Part shown: positions 9,289 to 18,138 of the stretch, one piece after another
Numbering within the stretch: the stretch's first letter is position 1
Layout of the letters: the number at the start of each line of letters is the position of its first letter
Source: Lysobacter firmicutimachus
Lineage (GTDB): Bacteria > Pseudomonadota > Gammaproteobacteria > Xanthomonadales > Xanthomonadaceae
DNA: 64,000 nt
Reading direction: 5' to 3'
Assembly: GCF_037027445.1 (NCBI RefSeq)
Contig: NZ_JBANDL010000002.1
Coordinates: 2,728,001 to 2,792,000 of the forward strand
Notes under the pieces: model-generated
Told to the model about the DNA's origin: nothing
Databases searched by the model: none
What the model saw: only the letters and a program-made list of their open reading frames with translations
Program-made: the position numbers and the translations under genes

Positions 9289-9684
9289 ATGAACTCCGAA
9301 AGCCACCGCGTCGGTCTGGTCGGCGCCCTACTGATGCGCGACGGCTTGGTGCTGCTGGGCCTGCGCGCCGGCTTCAAGCGCCTGGCGCCGAACCGTTGGG
9401 ACATGCTCGGCGGCCATGTCGAACCGGGCGAAACGCCCGAACAGGCGCTGCGGCGCGAAATCGAAGAAGAAGCCGGCGTTCGCATCGACGTCTGCGCGCC
9501 ATTGGCCGAAGTGGAGCGCGACGGCATCCGGCTGCGGATCTATCGCGTCGACGCCTGGCGCGGCGAGCCGCAGGCCTGCGGCGACGAGCACCGCTGCCTG
9601 CATTGGTTCGAGCCGGCGCAGGCCGCCGCGCGACCCGACCTGTCCGATCCCTGGATGCGCGAGTTGCTGCTGAAACTGGCCTGA
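9289..9684 (+). CDS. Nudix hydrolase
   Basis: A 131-residue single-domain protein. The Nudix box spans residues 42-64: Gly42, Glu48, Arg56-Glu57, Glu60-Glu61 and Gly63 fit GX5EX7REUXEEXGU exactly, so it should be an active Mg-dependent diphosphohydrolase. The strand before it (RWDMLGGHVEPGE) is typical of small nucleotide-cleaning or RNA-processing members. It is convergent with the NAD kinase gene, only nine bases apart. Substrate specificity is not evident. Confidence 0.88.
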   Translation: MNSESHRVGLVGALLMRDGLVLLGLRAGFKRLAPNRWDMLGGHVEPGETPEQALRREIEEEAGVRIDVCAPLAEVERDGIRLRIYRVDAWRGEPQACGDEHRCLHWFEPAQAAARPDLSDPWMRELLLKLA

Positions 9685-9693
9685 GCCGCGGCC

Positions 9694-10473
9694 TCAGCCG
9701 CTGGTGAACTGCTCGATCAGCATGCGCTCTTCGAGGTTGTGCTCGCGGTCGAACAGCAGGGTCACGGTGCGGTCGCGCGATTCGCGGATCATCACCTCGA
9801 CCACGTCGCGCACCTCGTGCGAATCGGCGGTGGCGCTGACCGGGCGCTTGTACGGGTCGAGCACGCGGAATTTGACCTCGGTATCGGCCTTGAGCAGCGC
9901 GCCGCGCCAGCGCCGCGGCCGGAACGCGGCGATCGGGGTCAGCGCGATCACCGCCGAACCCAGCGGCAGGATCGGCCCGTGCGCGGAGAAGTTGTAGGCG
10001 GTGCTGCCGGCCGGCGTCGCCACCAGCACGCCGTCGCAGATCAGCTCGTCCAGACGGGTCTGGCCGTTGAGGTCGATCCGCAGGTGCGCGGCCTGGCGGG
10101 TCTGGCGCAGCAGCGAGACCTCGTTATAGGCCAGCGAGCCGAAAGTCGCGCCGGACTCGGTCTGGGCCACCATCTCCAACGGCCGCAGCACCGCCGGTTC
10201 GGCCGCGGCCAGGCGTTCGAGCAGGCCGTCGCCGGCATCGGCGTACTGGTTCATCAGAAAGCCGACCGTGCCCAGCTTCATGCCGTATACCGGTTTGCCC
10301 AGCGCGCCGTGGCGATGCAGGGTCTGCAGCATGAAGCCGTCGCCGCCGAGGGCGACCAGCACATCGGCATCGCCGGGTTCGTGCTGGCCGTGCCGGGCCG
10401 ACAGGACGGCGAGCGCGCGCTGCGCATCGTCGGTGTGACTGGCGAGGAAGGCGATGCGGGGCGTCGCGGTCAT
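9694..10473 (-). CDS. nadK: NAD kinase
   Basis: The 259-residue product has [15 protein letters not shown] with the GGDG motif at residues 43-46, YNEVSLLR, and [20 protein letters not shown], the three signatures of ATP-NAD kinases, which phosphorylate NAD to NADP. The start at 10473 ([13 protein letters not shown]) is chosen because upstream in-frame codons continue into repeat-like sequence. Length matches the short NAD kinases of Xanthomonadaceae. Its promoter side faces the repeat field. Confidence 0.92.
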   Translation of the reverse strand: MTATPRIAFLASHTDDAQRALAVLSARHGQHEPGDADVLVALGGDGFMLQTLHRHGALGKPVYGMKLGTVGFLMNQYADAGDGLLERLAAAEPAVLRPLEMVAQTESGATFGSLAYNEVSLLRQTRQAAHLRIDLNGQTRLDELICDGVLVATPAGSTAYNFSAHGPILPLGSAVIALTPIAAFRPRRWRGALLKADTEVKFRVLDPYKRPVSATADSHEVRDVVEVMIRESRDRTVTLLFDREHNLEERMLIEQFTSG

Positions 10474-10597
10474 CGGCGGCTCCGTGAACAGGCCGCCAGC
10501 ATAACCCGCCGGCCGTGGCGGTTTCCGCACGCCCCGTCGCGCCTCGCCGATGCCGGCCTGCGGACGCATTCCGCAGGACGCGCCGCACCGTTCCAGG

Positions 10598-10648
10598 GTA
10601 GGAGCGGCGTCCCTCAGGGATTCCCTCTGGTCACAAGCCGCGACCGCG
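10598..10648. repeat. REP element, isolated pair
   Basis: GTAGGAGCGGCG is followed, after about 25 bases, by AGCCGCGACCGCG. It is a degenerate copy of the unit repeated three times immediately downstream, and lies just upstream of nadK. Confidence 0.65.
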
Positions 10649-10682
10649 TCGCCACAGCCACGGCGCAAGCGCAGCGATCCCT

Positions 10683-11200
10683 GTAGGAGCGGCGTAAGCC
10701 GCGACCGCGCCGGCTCGGCTGCGGCGCCGGCCCGGATCGGCCGTGGTTCTGCGGTCGCGGCTCACGCCGCTCCTACAAGAGGGGCGATGCTTGCGCCCAT
10801 AGCCATACAACAAAGAGCCCCTCCCTGGCGGGAGAAGGCTCGATGGCAGCGATCCCTGTAGGAGCGGCGTAAGCCGCGACCGCGCCGGCTCGGCTGCGGC
10901 GCCGGCCCGGATCGGCCATGGTTCTGCGGTCGCGGCTCACGCCGCTCCTACAAGAGGGGCGATGCTTGCGCCCATAGCCATACAACAAAGAGCCCCTCCC
11001 TGGCGGGAGAGGGCTCGAGCGCAGCGATCCCTGTAGGAGCGGCGTAAGCCGCGACCGCGCCGGCTCGGCTGCGGCGCCGGCCCGGATCGGCCGCCGTTCT
11101 GCGGTCGCGGCTCACGCCGCTCCTACAAGAGGACGACGCTTGCGGCGCCCGTACCCCGGCAACAAAAAGCCCCCTCCCTTGCGGGAGAGGGCTCGATGGC
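10683..11200. repeat. Tandem array of a 175-bp REP-pair unit, about three copies
   Basis: GTAGGAGCGGCGTAAGCCGC begins at 10683, 10858 and 11033, so the period is 175 bp. Copies one and two are nearly identical. The third diverges after its REP pair and ends near 11200. Each unit holds an inverted REP pair (GTAGGAGCGGCGTAAGCC ... CGGCTCACGCCGCTCCTAC) and then a GAGCCCCTCCCTGGCGGGAG hairpin. The gap from 10474 to 11247 contains no credible gene. Confidence 0.9.
11164..11193 (-). terminator. Intrinsic terminator of the glutamate dehydrogenase gene
   Basis: Read on the minus strand, AGCCCTCTCCC, loop GCAA and GGGAGGGGGCT form an 11-bp stem with one G-U pair, followed by TTTTTG. It lies 55 bases beyond the stop codon. 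The two upstream array units carry weaker versions of the same hairpin. Confidence 0.8.
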
Positions 11201-11247
11201 TATCAACCGCCGCTCGGGGCCGGCCCGACGGTCGGCCCCACGCTCGA

Positions 11248-14200
11248 TCAGCCGCGCGCCGCCAACTGCGACAGGCGCTGCACCGCGACCGAAGCGGTCG
11301 GGTAGTCCAGGCTCTTCTGCGCGGCCAGCTCGGTCAGCATCGCCAGGGTGAAGCGCAGCGACTGGTCGTCGCGGCCCAGCCACTGCTGGACCTTGGCCTC
11401 GGCGGTGGCGCCCGGCATCTTCAGCACCTGCCCGACCAGGACGCGCTGCTGGGTCGACAGTTCCTCGCGCAGCACGCCGCGCGCGACCGCATGCCAGCGG
11501 CCGTCGACCACCAGGGCGTCGATCTGCTCCTGCAGCCACGGCAGGCGCAGCGCTTCGCCGAGGCGGAAGTGAACCTTGGCCACCTCGACCGGCTTGAGCT
11601 TGCGCTCGCGGGCCAGTTCGATGATGTCGCAGCTCGGCTCCAGGTACGGCAACGCCGCCAACTGCGCCGCCAGCGCCTCCGGCACGCCCTTGGCCCTCCA
11701 GTCGGCGTAGGCGGCGTCGTGCGCCGGCCGCTGGCCATCGCCGAGGATGCCCTTGCCGGCGCGGATGTCCTTGAAGCCGTCGTGGTAGCGCTCGACCGCG
11801 GTGGTGATGTCCGGAATCGCGCCCGGCCGCGACAGCAGCCAGCGGGTGAACGAGCGCTGCAGGTTCCAGATCACCTGCAGGGCGTCGATCTGGGTCGACT
11901 CGGCGACCACGCCGTCGAGGGCGTCGATCTGCGCCCACAGCGCGCGCGCATCGAGGGTCTCGCGGGTGATGGTGAAGGCCTTGGCGACCTCGCCCGGGGT
12001 GCGGCCGCTGTCTTCCTGCATGCGCAGCAGGAAGGTCGCGCCCATCCGGTTGATGGTCGAGTTGGTCACCGCGGTGGCGATGATCTCGCGCTTCAGGCGG
12101 TGGTTCTCCATCGCCTTGGCGTACTTCTTCTGCAGCGGCTCGGGGAAGTAGCGGACCAGTTCCTTGGACAGGTACGGGTCTTCCGGCACGTCCGAATCGA
12201 GCATCTGCTGGAACGCGACCAGCTTGGAGTACGACAGCAGCACCGACAGTTCCGGGCGGGTCAGGCCCTGGCCGCGCGCCTTGCGCTCGGCGATCTCGGC
12301 GTCCGAGGGCAGGAACTCGATCTGGCGGTCGAGCAGGCCCTGCGACTCCAGAGTGCGGATGAAGTGCTGCTTGGACCCCAGTCGGCTCAGGCTCATCCGC
12401 TCCATCAGGCTGATCGCCTGGTTTTGGCGGTAGTTGTCGTTCAACACCAGGCCGGCCACTTCGTCGGTCATCGACGCCAGCAGCTTGTTGCGTTCGGGCA
12501 GGGTCAGCTTTTTCGCCTGGACCTGGCCGTTGAGCAGGATCTTGATGTTGACCTCGTGGTCGGAGGTGTCCACGCCGGCCGAGTTGTCGATGAAGTCGGT
12601 GTTGAGCAGCACGCCGTGCTGGGCGGCCTCGATGCGGCCGAGCTGGGTCAGGCCCAGGTTGCCGCCCTCGCCCACCGTCTTGCAGCGCAGATCGCTGCCG
12701 TTGACGCGCAGGCCGTTGTTGGCGCGGTCGCCGACGTCGGCGTTGGACTCGCTGGAAGCCTTGACGTAGGTGCCGATACCGCCGTTCCACAGCAGGTCGA
12801 CTGGGGCCTTGAGGATCGCGCTCATCAGCTCGACCGGGCTCATCGCCGCGACCGCGCCCTCGATGCCCAGCGCCGCCTTGATTTCCGGCGACAGCGGGAT
12901 CGACTTGGCCGAGCGCGGATACACGCCGCCGCCCTTGCTGATCAGCTTCTTGTCGTAATCGTCCCAGCTCGAGCGCGGCAGCTTGAACATGCGCTCGCGT
13001 TCCTTGAACGTCTTGGCCGCGTCCGGGTTCGGGTCGAGGAAGATGTGGCGGTGGTCGAACGCCGCGACCAGGCGGATGTGCTTGGACAGCAGCATGCCGT
13101 TGCCGAACACGTCGCCGGACATGTCGCCGATGCCGACCGCGGTGAAGTCCTGGCTCTGGCTGTCGCGGCCCATGGCGCGGAAGTGGCGCTTGACCGACTC
13201 CCAGGCGCCCTTGGCGGTGATGCCCATGCCCTTGTGGTCGTAGCCGACCGAGCCGCCGGAAGCGAAGGCGTCGTCGAGCCAGAACTTGTGCTCGGCGGCG
13301 ATGCCGTTGGCGATGTCGGAGAAGGTCGCGGTGCCCTTGTCGGCGGCGACGACCAGGTACGGATCGTCGTTGTCGTGGCGCACCACGTTCTTCGGCGGCA
13401 CGATCTTGCCGTCGACGATGTTGTCGGTGATGTCGAGCAGGCCGTTGATGAACATCTTGTAGCAGGCGATGCCCTCGGCCAGCACGGCGTCACGGTCGCC
13501 GCCCAGCGGCGGACGCTTGGCGAAGAAACCGCCCTTCGAGCCGACCGGCACGATCACGGTGTTCTTGACCATCTGCGCCTTGACCAGGCCCAGCACCTCG
13601 GTGCGGAAGTCTTCGCGGCGGTCCGACCAGCGCAGGCCGCCGCGGGCGACCGGGCCGAAGCGCAGGTGCACGCCTTCCACGCGCGGGCCGTAGACGAAGA
13701 TCTCGCGGTAGGGCTTGGGCTTGGGCAGGTCCGGCACCTGGGCCGAATCGAACTTGTAGCTGACGTAGCCGCGCTCGCCGCCGTCGGCGGCGCGCTGGTA
13801 GTAGCTGGTGCGCAGGGTGGCGTTGATCACGCCGATGAAGCTGCGCAGGATGCGGTCCTCGTCGAGGCTGGAGACGCGGTCGAGCAGCCCCTTGAGCGCG
13901 CCCAGGGTCGCTTCAGCCTGGGCCTCGCGCTTGCCGCTGCGGGCGTCGAGCACCGGCTGCAGCACCGCCATGACCGCGGCGTCGCCGCCGGCGAGCACCT
14001 CGAACTGCTCCTTCAAGCGCTCCTGGCCGGCCTTGATCTCGACCTTGCTCTCGCTGCCGGTGGTCGGGTCGAAGCGGGCTTCGAACAGCTCGACCAGCAG
14101 GCGCGCCAGCAGCGGGTAGCGGCTGAAGGTCTCTTCGACGTAGCTCTGCGAGAACGGCACGCCGACCTGCAGCAGGTATTTGCAGTAGGCGCGCAGCATC

Positions 14201-16305
14201 GCGACCTGGCGCCAGGACAGGTTGGCGGCCAGGATCAGGCGGTTGAAGCCGTCGTTTTCGGCGTTGCCGCGCCAGATCTGCGCGAACGCGTCCTCGAAGG
14301 TTTCGTCGAGGCGGTCGACGTCGATGTCCTGGGTGGTGGTCTCGACTTCGAAGTCCTGGATGTACACCGGCTGGCCGTCGACGGTCAGGCGGTAGGGATG
14401 CTCGGAGATCACCCGCAGGCCCATGTTCTCCATCATCGGCAGCGCATCCGACAGCGGGATGTCGTCGAGCTGGCGGTAGAACTTGAAGCGCAGGCCGCCC
14501 TCGCCCGGGCGGGTCCGGCACAGGCTCAGGCGCAGGTCGTCCGGACCGCTGAGCGCGGCCAGGTGGGCGATGTCCTGGGCGGCGACCGAGGCCGAAACTT
14601 CGTCGATGTAGCCGGCCGGCAGGGCGCGGCCGTAACGATGGGCCAGCGCCAGGCCCTGCTGCTCGCCGTGGCCGCGGACCAGCGCGTCGCGCAGCTCGTC
14701 CTGGCGGTTGCGCACGATTTCGGCCAGTTCGGCCTCGATCGCGGCATTGTCGATCTGCACCGCGTCGCCCGACTTCGGCCGCACGATCAGGTGCAGCTGG
14801 GCCAGCGGCGATTCGCCGATGTGCACGGTGGTGTCGACATGCTCGCCGTGCAGCTTGTCCTTGAGCATCGCCTCCACGCGCAGGCGCACGTCGGTGTTGA
14901 AGCGTTCGCGCGGGATGTAGACCAGGCCCGAGAAGTAGCGGCCGTAGCGGTCGCGGCGCAGGAACAGCTTGCTGCGCACGCGCTCCTGCAGGCCGAGGAT
15001 GCCCGAGGCGGTCTTGAACAACTCCTCCTCGCTGGACTGGAACAGCTCGTCGCGCGGCAGGGTTTCCAGCACATGGCGCAGGGCCTTGCCGCTGTGGCTG
15101 TCGGCGGCCAGGCCGGACTGCTGCATCACATAGGCGTGGCGCTGGCGCACCAGCGGGATGTCCCAGGGGCGACGGTTGTAGGCGCTGGAGGTGTACAGGC
15201 CGAGGAAGCGCTTCTCCGCCACCGGGCGGCCGTCGGCGTCGAAGCTCAGCACGCCGATGTAATCCATGTAGCCCGGACGGTGCACGGTCGAGCGCGCATT
15301 GGTCTTGGTCAGGATCAACGCGTCGACCGAACCGGACTGCGGCATGTAATGCGCGGCCAGCGAGGTCAGCGGGCGCGGCTTGCCCGCGTCCTTGCCGCGC
15401 AGCAGGCCCAGGCCGCTGTCCTTGATCGCGCGCAGCACGTCCTGGCCGCCCTGCTTGACCACCTCGTACTCGCGATAGCCGAGGAAGGTGAAATGGTTGT
15501 CGGCGGCCCAGTGCAGGAAGGCCTGCGCTTCGCGCTTGCCCTCCTCGGAAATCGGCATGCGTTCGCCGACCAGTTCGTCGGCGACCGCGTTCATGCGCTC
15601 GCGCATCTGCGCCCAGTCGCGCACGCTCGCGCGCACGTCGGCGAGCACGGTCTCCAGCGACTGCCGGATCGCAGCCATGGCCTCCGGCGTCTGCCGGTCG
15701 ATCTCCAGGTGCATCAGCGACTCGGCCACGCCCTGCCCGACCGCGACCAGCTTGCCGGCCTTGTCGCGCAGGAAGGTCACCACCGGGTGGCCGAGCACAT
15801 GCACGCCGATGCCCTGGTCGGCCAGGGCCATGGTCACCGAGTCGACCAGGAACGGCATGTCGTCGTTGGCGATCTGCAGCACGGTGTGCGGCGATTCCCA
15901 GCCCTGCGCCTTGAGGGTCGGGTTGAACAGGCGCACCAGCGCCGAGCCCGGCTTGCGGTCGCGGGCGAAATCGAGGAAATCGGCGGCCAGCGCGGCCCAG
16001 CCTTCGGCCGGATGCTGCGGCAGTTCGTCGCCGCTCATGCGCTTGTAGAACGCCTGGGCGAAGGCCTCCGCCTCGGCATGGCGCGCCTTGGGCAGGCGCT
16101 TGCGCATGGCTTCGACGATCGGGCTCAGGTCGACGGCCTGCGCTTCGGCGGCCGCCGCGGTGCGCGGCGCCTTGGCCGCGGCGGACTTGGCGGCCGGCTT
16201 CAGCGCGGCCTGCTTGACCGGGGCTTGCTTGGACGAAGCCGGCTTGACGGCCTTGGCGGCCGGTTTGGCGGGTTCGGACTTGGAAGCTTTGGTTTTATTG
16301 CTCAT
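11248..16305 (-). CDS. gdhB: NAD-specific glutamate dehydrogenase, large (180-kDa) class
   Basis: The 1685-residue product converts glutamate to 2-oxoglutarate plus ammonia with NAD. The catalytic core contains RGGLRWSDRREDFRTEVLGL and VPVGSKGGFFAKR (lysine motif), GIGDMSGDVFGNGML, and a C-terminal segment with SMTDEVAGLVLNDNYRQNQA, all typical of Pseudomonas/Streptomyces large GDHs. About 800 N-terminal residues are the regulatory ACT-like region. The first about 58 residues are Lys/Ala/Pro-rich (MSNKTKASKSEPAKPAAKAV) and look disordered. It is monocistronic, with its own terminator at 11164-11193. The enzyme would link glutamate catabolism to the sucA-sucB step encoded at 51-55 kb. Confidence 0.93.
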   Translation of the reverse strand: MSNKTKASKSEPAKPAAKAVKPASSKQAPVKQAALKPAAKSAAAKAPRTAAAAEAQAVDLSPIVEAMRKRLPKARHAEAEAFAQAFYKRMSGDELPQHPAEGWAALAADFLDFARDRKPGSALVRLFNPTLKAQGWESPHTVLQIANDDMPFLVDSVTMALADQGIGVHVLGHPVVTFLRDKAGKLVAVGQGVAESLMHLEIDRQTPEAMAAIRQSLETVLADVRASVRDWAQMRERMNAVADELVGERMPISEEGKREAQAFLHWAADNHFTFLGYREYEVVKQGGQDVLRAIKDSGLGLLRGKDAGKPRPLTSLAAHYMPQSGSVDALILTKTNARSTVHRPGYMDYIGVLSFDADGRPVAEKRFLGLYTSSAYNRRPWDIPLVRQRHAYVMQQSGLAADSHSGKALRHVLETLPRDELFQSSEEELFKTASGILGLQERVRSKLFLRRDRYGRYFSGLVYIPRERFNTDVRLRVEAMLKDKLHGEHVDTTVHIGESPLAQLHLIVRPKSGDAVQIDNAAIEAELAEIVRNRQDELRDALVRGHGEQQGLALAHRYGRALPAGYIDEVSASVAAQDIAHLAALSGPDDLRLSLCRTRPGEGGLRFKFYRQLDDIPLSDALPMMENMGLRVISEHPYRLTVDGQPVYIQDFEVETTTQDIDVDRLDETFEDAFAQIWRGNAENDGFNRLILAANLSWRQVAMLRAYCKYLLQVGVPFSQSYVEETFSRYPLLARLLVELFEARFDPTTGSESKVEIKAGQERLKEQFEVLAGGDAAVMAVLQPVLDARSGKREAQAEATLGALKGLLDRVSSLDEDRILRSFIGVINATLRTSYYQRAADGGERGYVSYKFDSAQVPDLPKPKPYREIFVYGPRVEGVHLRFGPVARGGLRWSDRREDFRTEVLGLVKAQMVKNTVIVPVGSKGGFFAKRPPLGGDRDAVLAEGIACYKMFINGLLDITDNIVDGKIVPPKNVVRHDNDDPYLVVAADKGTATFSDIANGIAAEHKFWLDDAFASGGSVGYDHKGMGITAKGAWESVKRHFRAMGRDSQSQDFTAVGIGDMSGDVFGNGMLLSKHIRLVAAFDHRHIFLDPNPDAAKTFKERERMFKLPRSSWDDYDKKLISKGGGVYPRSAKSIPLSPEIKAALGIEGAVAAMSPVELMSAILKAPVDLLWNGGIGTYVKASSESNADVGDRANNGLRVNGSDLRCKTVGEGGNLGLTQLGRIEAAQHGVLLNTDFIDNSAGVDTSDHEVNIKILLNGQVQAKKLTLPERNKLLASMTDEVAGLVLNDNYRQNQAISLMERMSLSRLGSKQHFIRTLESQGLLDRQIEFLPSDAEIAERKARGQGLTRPELSVLLSYSKLVAFQQMLDSDVPEDPYLSKELVRYFPEPLQKKYAKAMENHRLKREIIATAVTNSTINRMGATFLLRMQEDSGRTPGEVAKAFTITRETLDARALWAQIDALDGVVAESTQIDALQVIWNLQRSFTRWLLSRPGAIPDITTAVERYHDGFKDIRAGKGILGDGQRPAHDAAYADWRAKGVPEALAAQLAALPYLEPSCDIIELARERKLKPVEVAKVHFRLGEALRLPWLQEQIDALVVDGRWHAVARGVLREELSTQQRVLVGQVLKMPGATAEAKVQQWLGRDDQSLRFTLAMLTELAAQKSLDYPTASVAVQRLSQLAARG

Positions 16306-16559
16306 GGGAACGTTGGCGATCCGGATGGAATGAGGCCCACGCTTTCGCGCGGGCCAGAGAGAGGTGAGTGCCGGGAATGACGGGCTTGCAGGGCGGCAAT
16401 GGACGCGGCGCCGTAGTCGAGCGACGCCCCCGCGCGGCCGCGCGCCGTCGGGCGCGGACCGGATACGGCGACGTCGTCCGCGACGCGCAGGCCCATGCCG
16501 CCGTCCTCAGGACAGGCGGTGGGCCGTGACGAGCCGAAACGTTTCATCGGGCTGGGGCT

Positions 16560-17720
16560 TCAGCGCAGGCCGGTTTCGTTGCGGGCGATGACCAGGCGCT
16601 GGATTTCGCTGGTGCCTTCGTAGATTTCGGTGATCTTGGCGTCGCGGAAATAGCGTTCCAGCGGCATTTCCTTGGAGTAGCCCATGCCGCCGTGGATCTG
16701 CACCGCCTGGTGGGCGATCCACATCGCCGCCTCCGAGGCGGTCAGCTTCGCGATCGCCGCTTCGTTGCTGAAGCGGCCGCCGTGCTTGTCGGCCTGACCC
16801 TTCTGCCACGCCGCGCGCAAGGTCAGCAGCAGGGCCGCGTCGAGCTTGCACTTCATGTCGGCGATCTTGGCCTGGGTCATCTGGAACGCGCCGATCGGCT
16901 GGCCGAAGGCCTTGCGCTCGCGCACGTACTCCAGGGTCTTCTCGTAGGCGGCGCGGGCGATGCCGATGGCCTGGCTGGCGATGCCGATGCGGCCGGCGTC
17001 CAGCACGCCCATCGCGATCTTGAAGCCGTGGCCCTCGTCGCCGAGCACGTCCTCGGCCGCGGCGACGTAGTTCTCGAATTCGATTTCGCAGGTCGCCGAG
17101 GCGCGAATGCCGAGCTTGGGCTCGGTCTTGCCGCGGTGGAAGCCCGGCTTGGCCGTATCGATCATGAACGCGGTGATGCCGCGCGCGCCCTTGTCCGGGT
17201 CGGTCATCGCGAACAGGACGATGTACTTGGCGACCGGGCCGGAGGTGATCCAGCTCTTCTTGCCGTTGATGACGAAGCTGCCGTCGGCCTGCTTGACCGC
17301 CTTGCAGCGCATCGCGGTGGCGTCCGAGCCCGACTGCGGCTCGGTCAGGGCGAAGGCGCCGATCTCGCGGCCCTCAGCGATCGCGCGCACGTACAGCTGC
17401 TTCTGCGCCTCGGTGCCGAACTTGAGAATGCCGTTGCAGAACAGCGAGTTATTGACCGACACGATGGTCGAATGGGCGGCGTCGCCGGCGGCGATCTCGA
17501 CCATCGCCAGGACGTAGCTGATCGGGTCCATGCCTGCGCCGCCGTACTCGGCCGGCACTTCGATGCCCATCAGGCCGTTCTCGCCCAGGGTGCGGATGTT
17601 CTCGAGCGGGAACTCGCCGGTCTGGTCGTGGTGCTCGGCGCTGGGAGCAATCTTTTCCTGGGCGATACGGCGCGCCACGTCCTGGATCATCAACTGCTCT
17701 TCGGTAAAGCCAAAATCCAC
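16560..17720 (-). CDS. Acyl-CoA dehydrogenase (short/branched-chain type)
   Basis: A 386-residue flavoenzyme that oxidises acyl-CoA at the alpha-beta bond and passes electrons to ETF. Signature 1 is GAFALTEPQSGSDA (residues 121-134). Signature 2 is QIHGGMGYSKEMPLERYFRD near the end. The putative base Glu368 lies in YEGTSEIQ, as in short-chain and isobutyryl-CoA enzymes. The start is GTG at 17720, preceded by AGAGGTG, rather than the ATG far upstream; the product then begins with the usual FGFTEEQLMIQD. It is divergent from the ArsR-methyltransferase gene. The acyl chain specificity cannot be decided. Confidence 0.9.
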   Translation of the reverse strand: MDFGFTEEQLMIQDVARRIAQEKIAPSAEHHDQTGEFPLENIRTLGENGLMGIEVPAEYGGAGMDPISYVLAMVEIAAGDAAHSTIVSVNNSLFCNGILKFGTEAQKQLYVRAIAEGREIGAFALTEPQSGSDATAMRCKAVKQADGSFVINGKKSWITSGPVAKYIVLFAMTDPDKGARGITAFMIDTAKPGFHRGKTEPKLGIRASATCEIEFENYVAAAEDVLGDEGHGFKIAMGVLDAGRIGIASQAIGIARAAYEKTLEYVRERKAFGQPIGAFQMTQAKIADMKCKLDAALLLTLRAAWQKGQADKHGGRFSNEAAIAKLTASEAAMWIAHQAVQIHGGMGYSKEMPLERYFRDAKITEIYEGTSEIQRLVIARNETGLR

Positions 17721-18002
17721 GTCGCACCTCTGCTGGGTTTGAGCGCTGCGGCCGTTCCCCCATCGCGGCGCGCTCTTCGGCGCTGCCGCATCCCGGAACG
17801 ACCGGCGCGTTGGTTCTGCGTCCTGGTCCGCGCTCCGTTGCCCGGACCGCGACGGCGAATTGTAGCCGCGCGCGCCGAATAACCCCACCCGTCCGGCTGC
17901 CCGGATCTGGCGTCATCCGTGCGCGGCCGACGCGCTTCAGTCGCCGTTGCGGCTTGCTGCACCGCCGCACGACTTGACCTGGGCGCACGGCCGGCACACA
18001 CT

Positions 18003-18020
18003 TATCGCTATATCGCGATA
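18003..18020. promoter_or_regulatory. Candidate ArsR-type operator (18-bp near-palindrome)
   Basis: TATCGCTATATCGCGATA matches its own reverse complement at 16 of 18 positions. It stands in an AT-richer patch 118 bases before the ArsR-methyltransferase start and is the only such palindrome in the gap. ArsR dimers bind short AT-containing palindromes, so an autoregulatory site is plausible. Binding is inference. Confidence 0.5.
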
Positions 18021-18046
18021 CGTTGATGAATGCCGGAATAGGAATG

Positions 18047-18130
18047 CGGGATTGCGGATTCGCAAAGCCCAATCTCCCCGCCCCGACGCAACCGCTTTCA
18101 CGAATCCCCAATCCCGAATCCCGAATCCCG
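18047..18130. repeat. GGGATTCG inverted-repeat element before the ArsR-methyltransferase start
   Basis: The left arm CGGGATTGCGGATTCG and the right-arm sequence CGAATCCCCAATCCCG are reverse complements with one mismatch. The right arm then continues with two further GAATCCC units. The element ends eight bases before ATG 18139, where no Shine-Dalgarno sequence is visible. Relatives lie at 55621-55781 and 57223-57382, and a half copy lies in metH. Confidence 0.75.
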
Positions 18131-18138
18131 ACCAAAGC

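Larger units (their letters stand above)
17721..18138. other. Divergent control region, acyl-CoA dehydrogenase / ArsR-methyltransferase
   Basis: This 418-base stretch has no gene. It holds a near-palindrome at 18003-18020 and an inverted-repeat element at 18047-18130 that ends just before the ArsR-methyltransferase start codon. The part next to the acyl-CoA dehydrogenase is GC-rich and shows no clear promoter. Confidence 0.7.

Noticed and set aside
10631..10988. Short minus-strand frames with [10 protein letters not shown] and AAYAAPT
   Set aside because: They are translations of the REP repeat. Similar peptides recur wherever the repeat occurs and are annotation noise.
10683..11200. CRISPR array
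   Set aside because: The unit is 175 bp, with near-identical units and no unique spacers; no cas genes in the window.
11140..16380. 1746-codon open frame on the plus strand opposite gdhB
   Set aside because: It is a GC-rich shadow: translation is Leu/Arg/His/Gln-rich without any recognised motif, while the opposite strand encodes a complete glutamate dehydrogenase.
16302..16547. 81-codon frame on the minus strand between gdhB and the acyl-CoA dehydrogenase gene
   Set aside because: No RBS, no motif, overlaps the gdhB start, and has atypical composition; taken as non-coding.
17721..18138. SAH, SAM or cobalamin riboswitch before the methionine genes
   Set aside because: I looked for B12-box and SAH/SAM-type cores in the leader and found only the palindrome and the inverted repeat.
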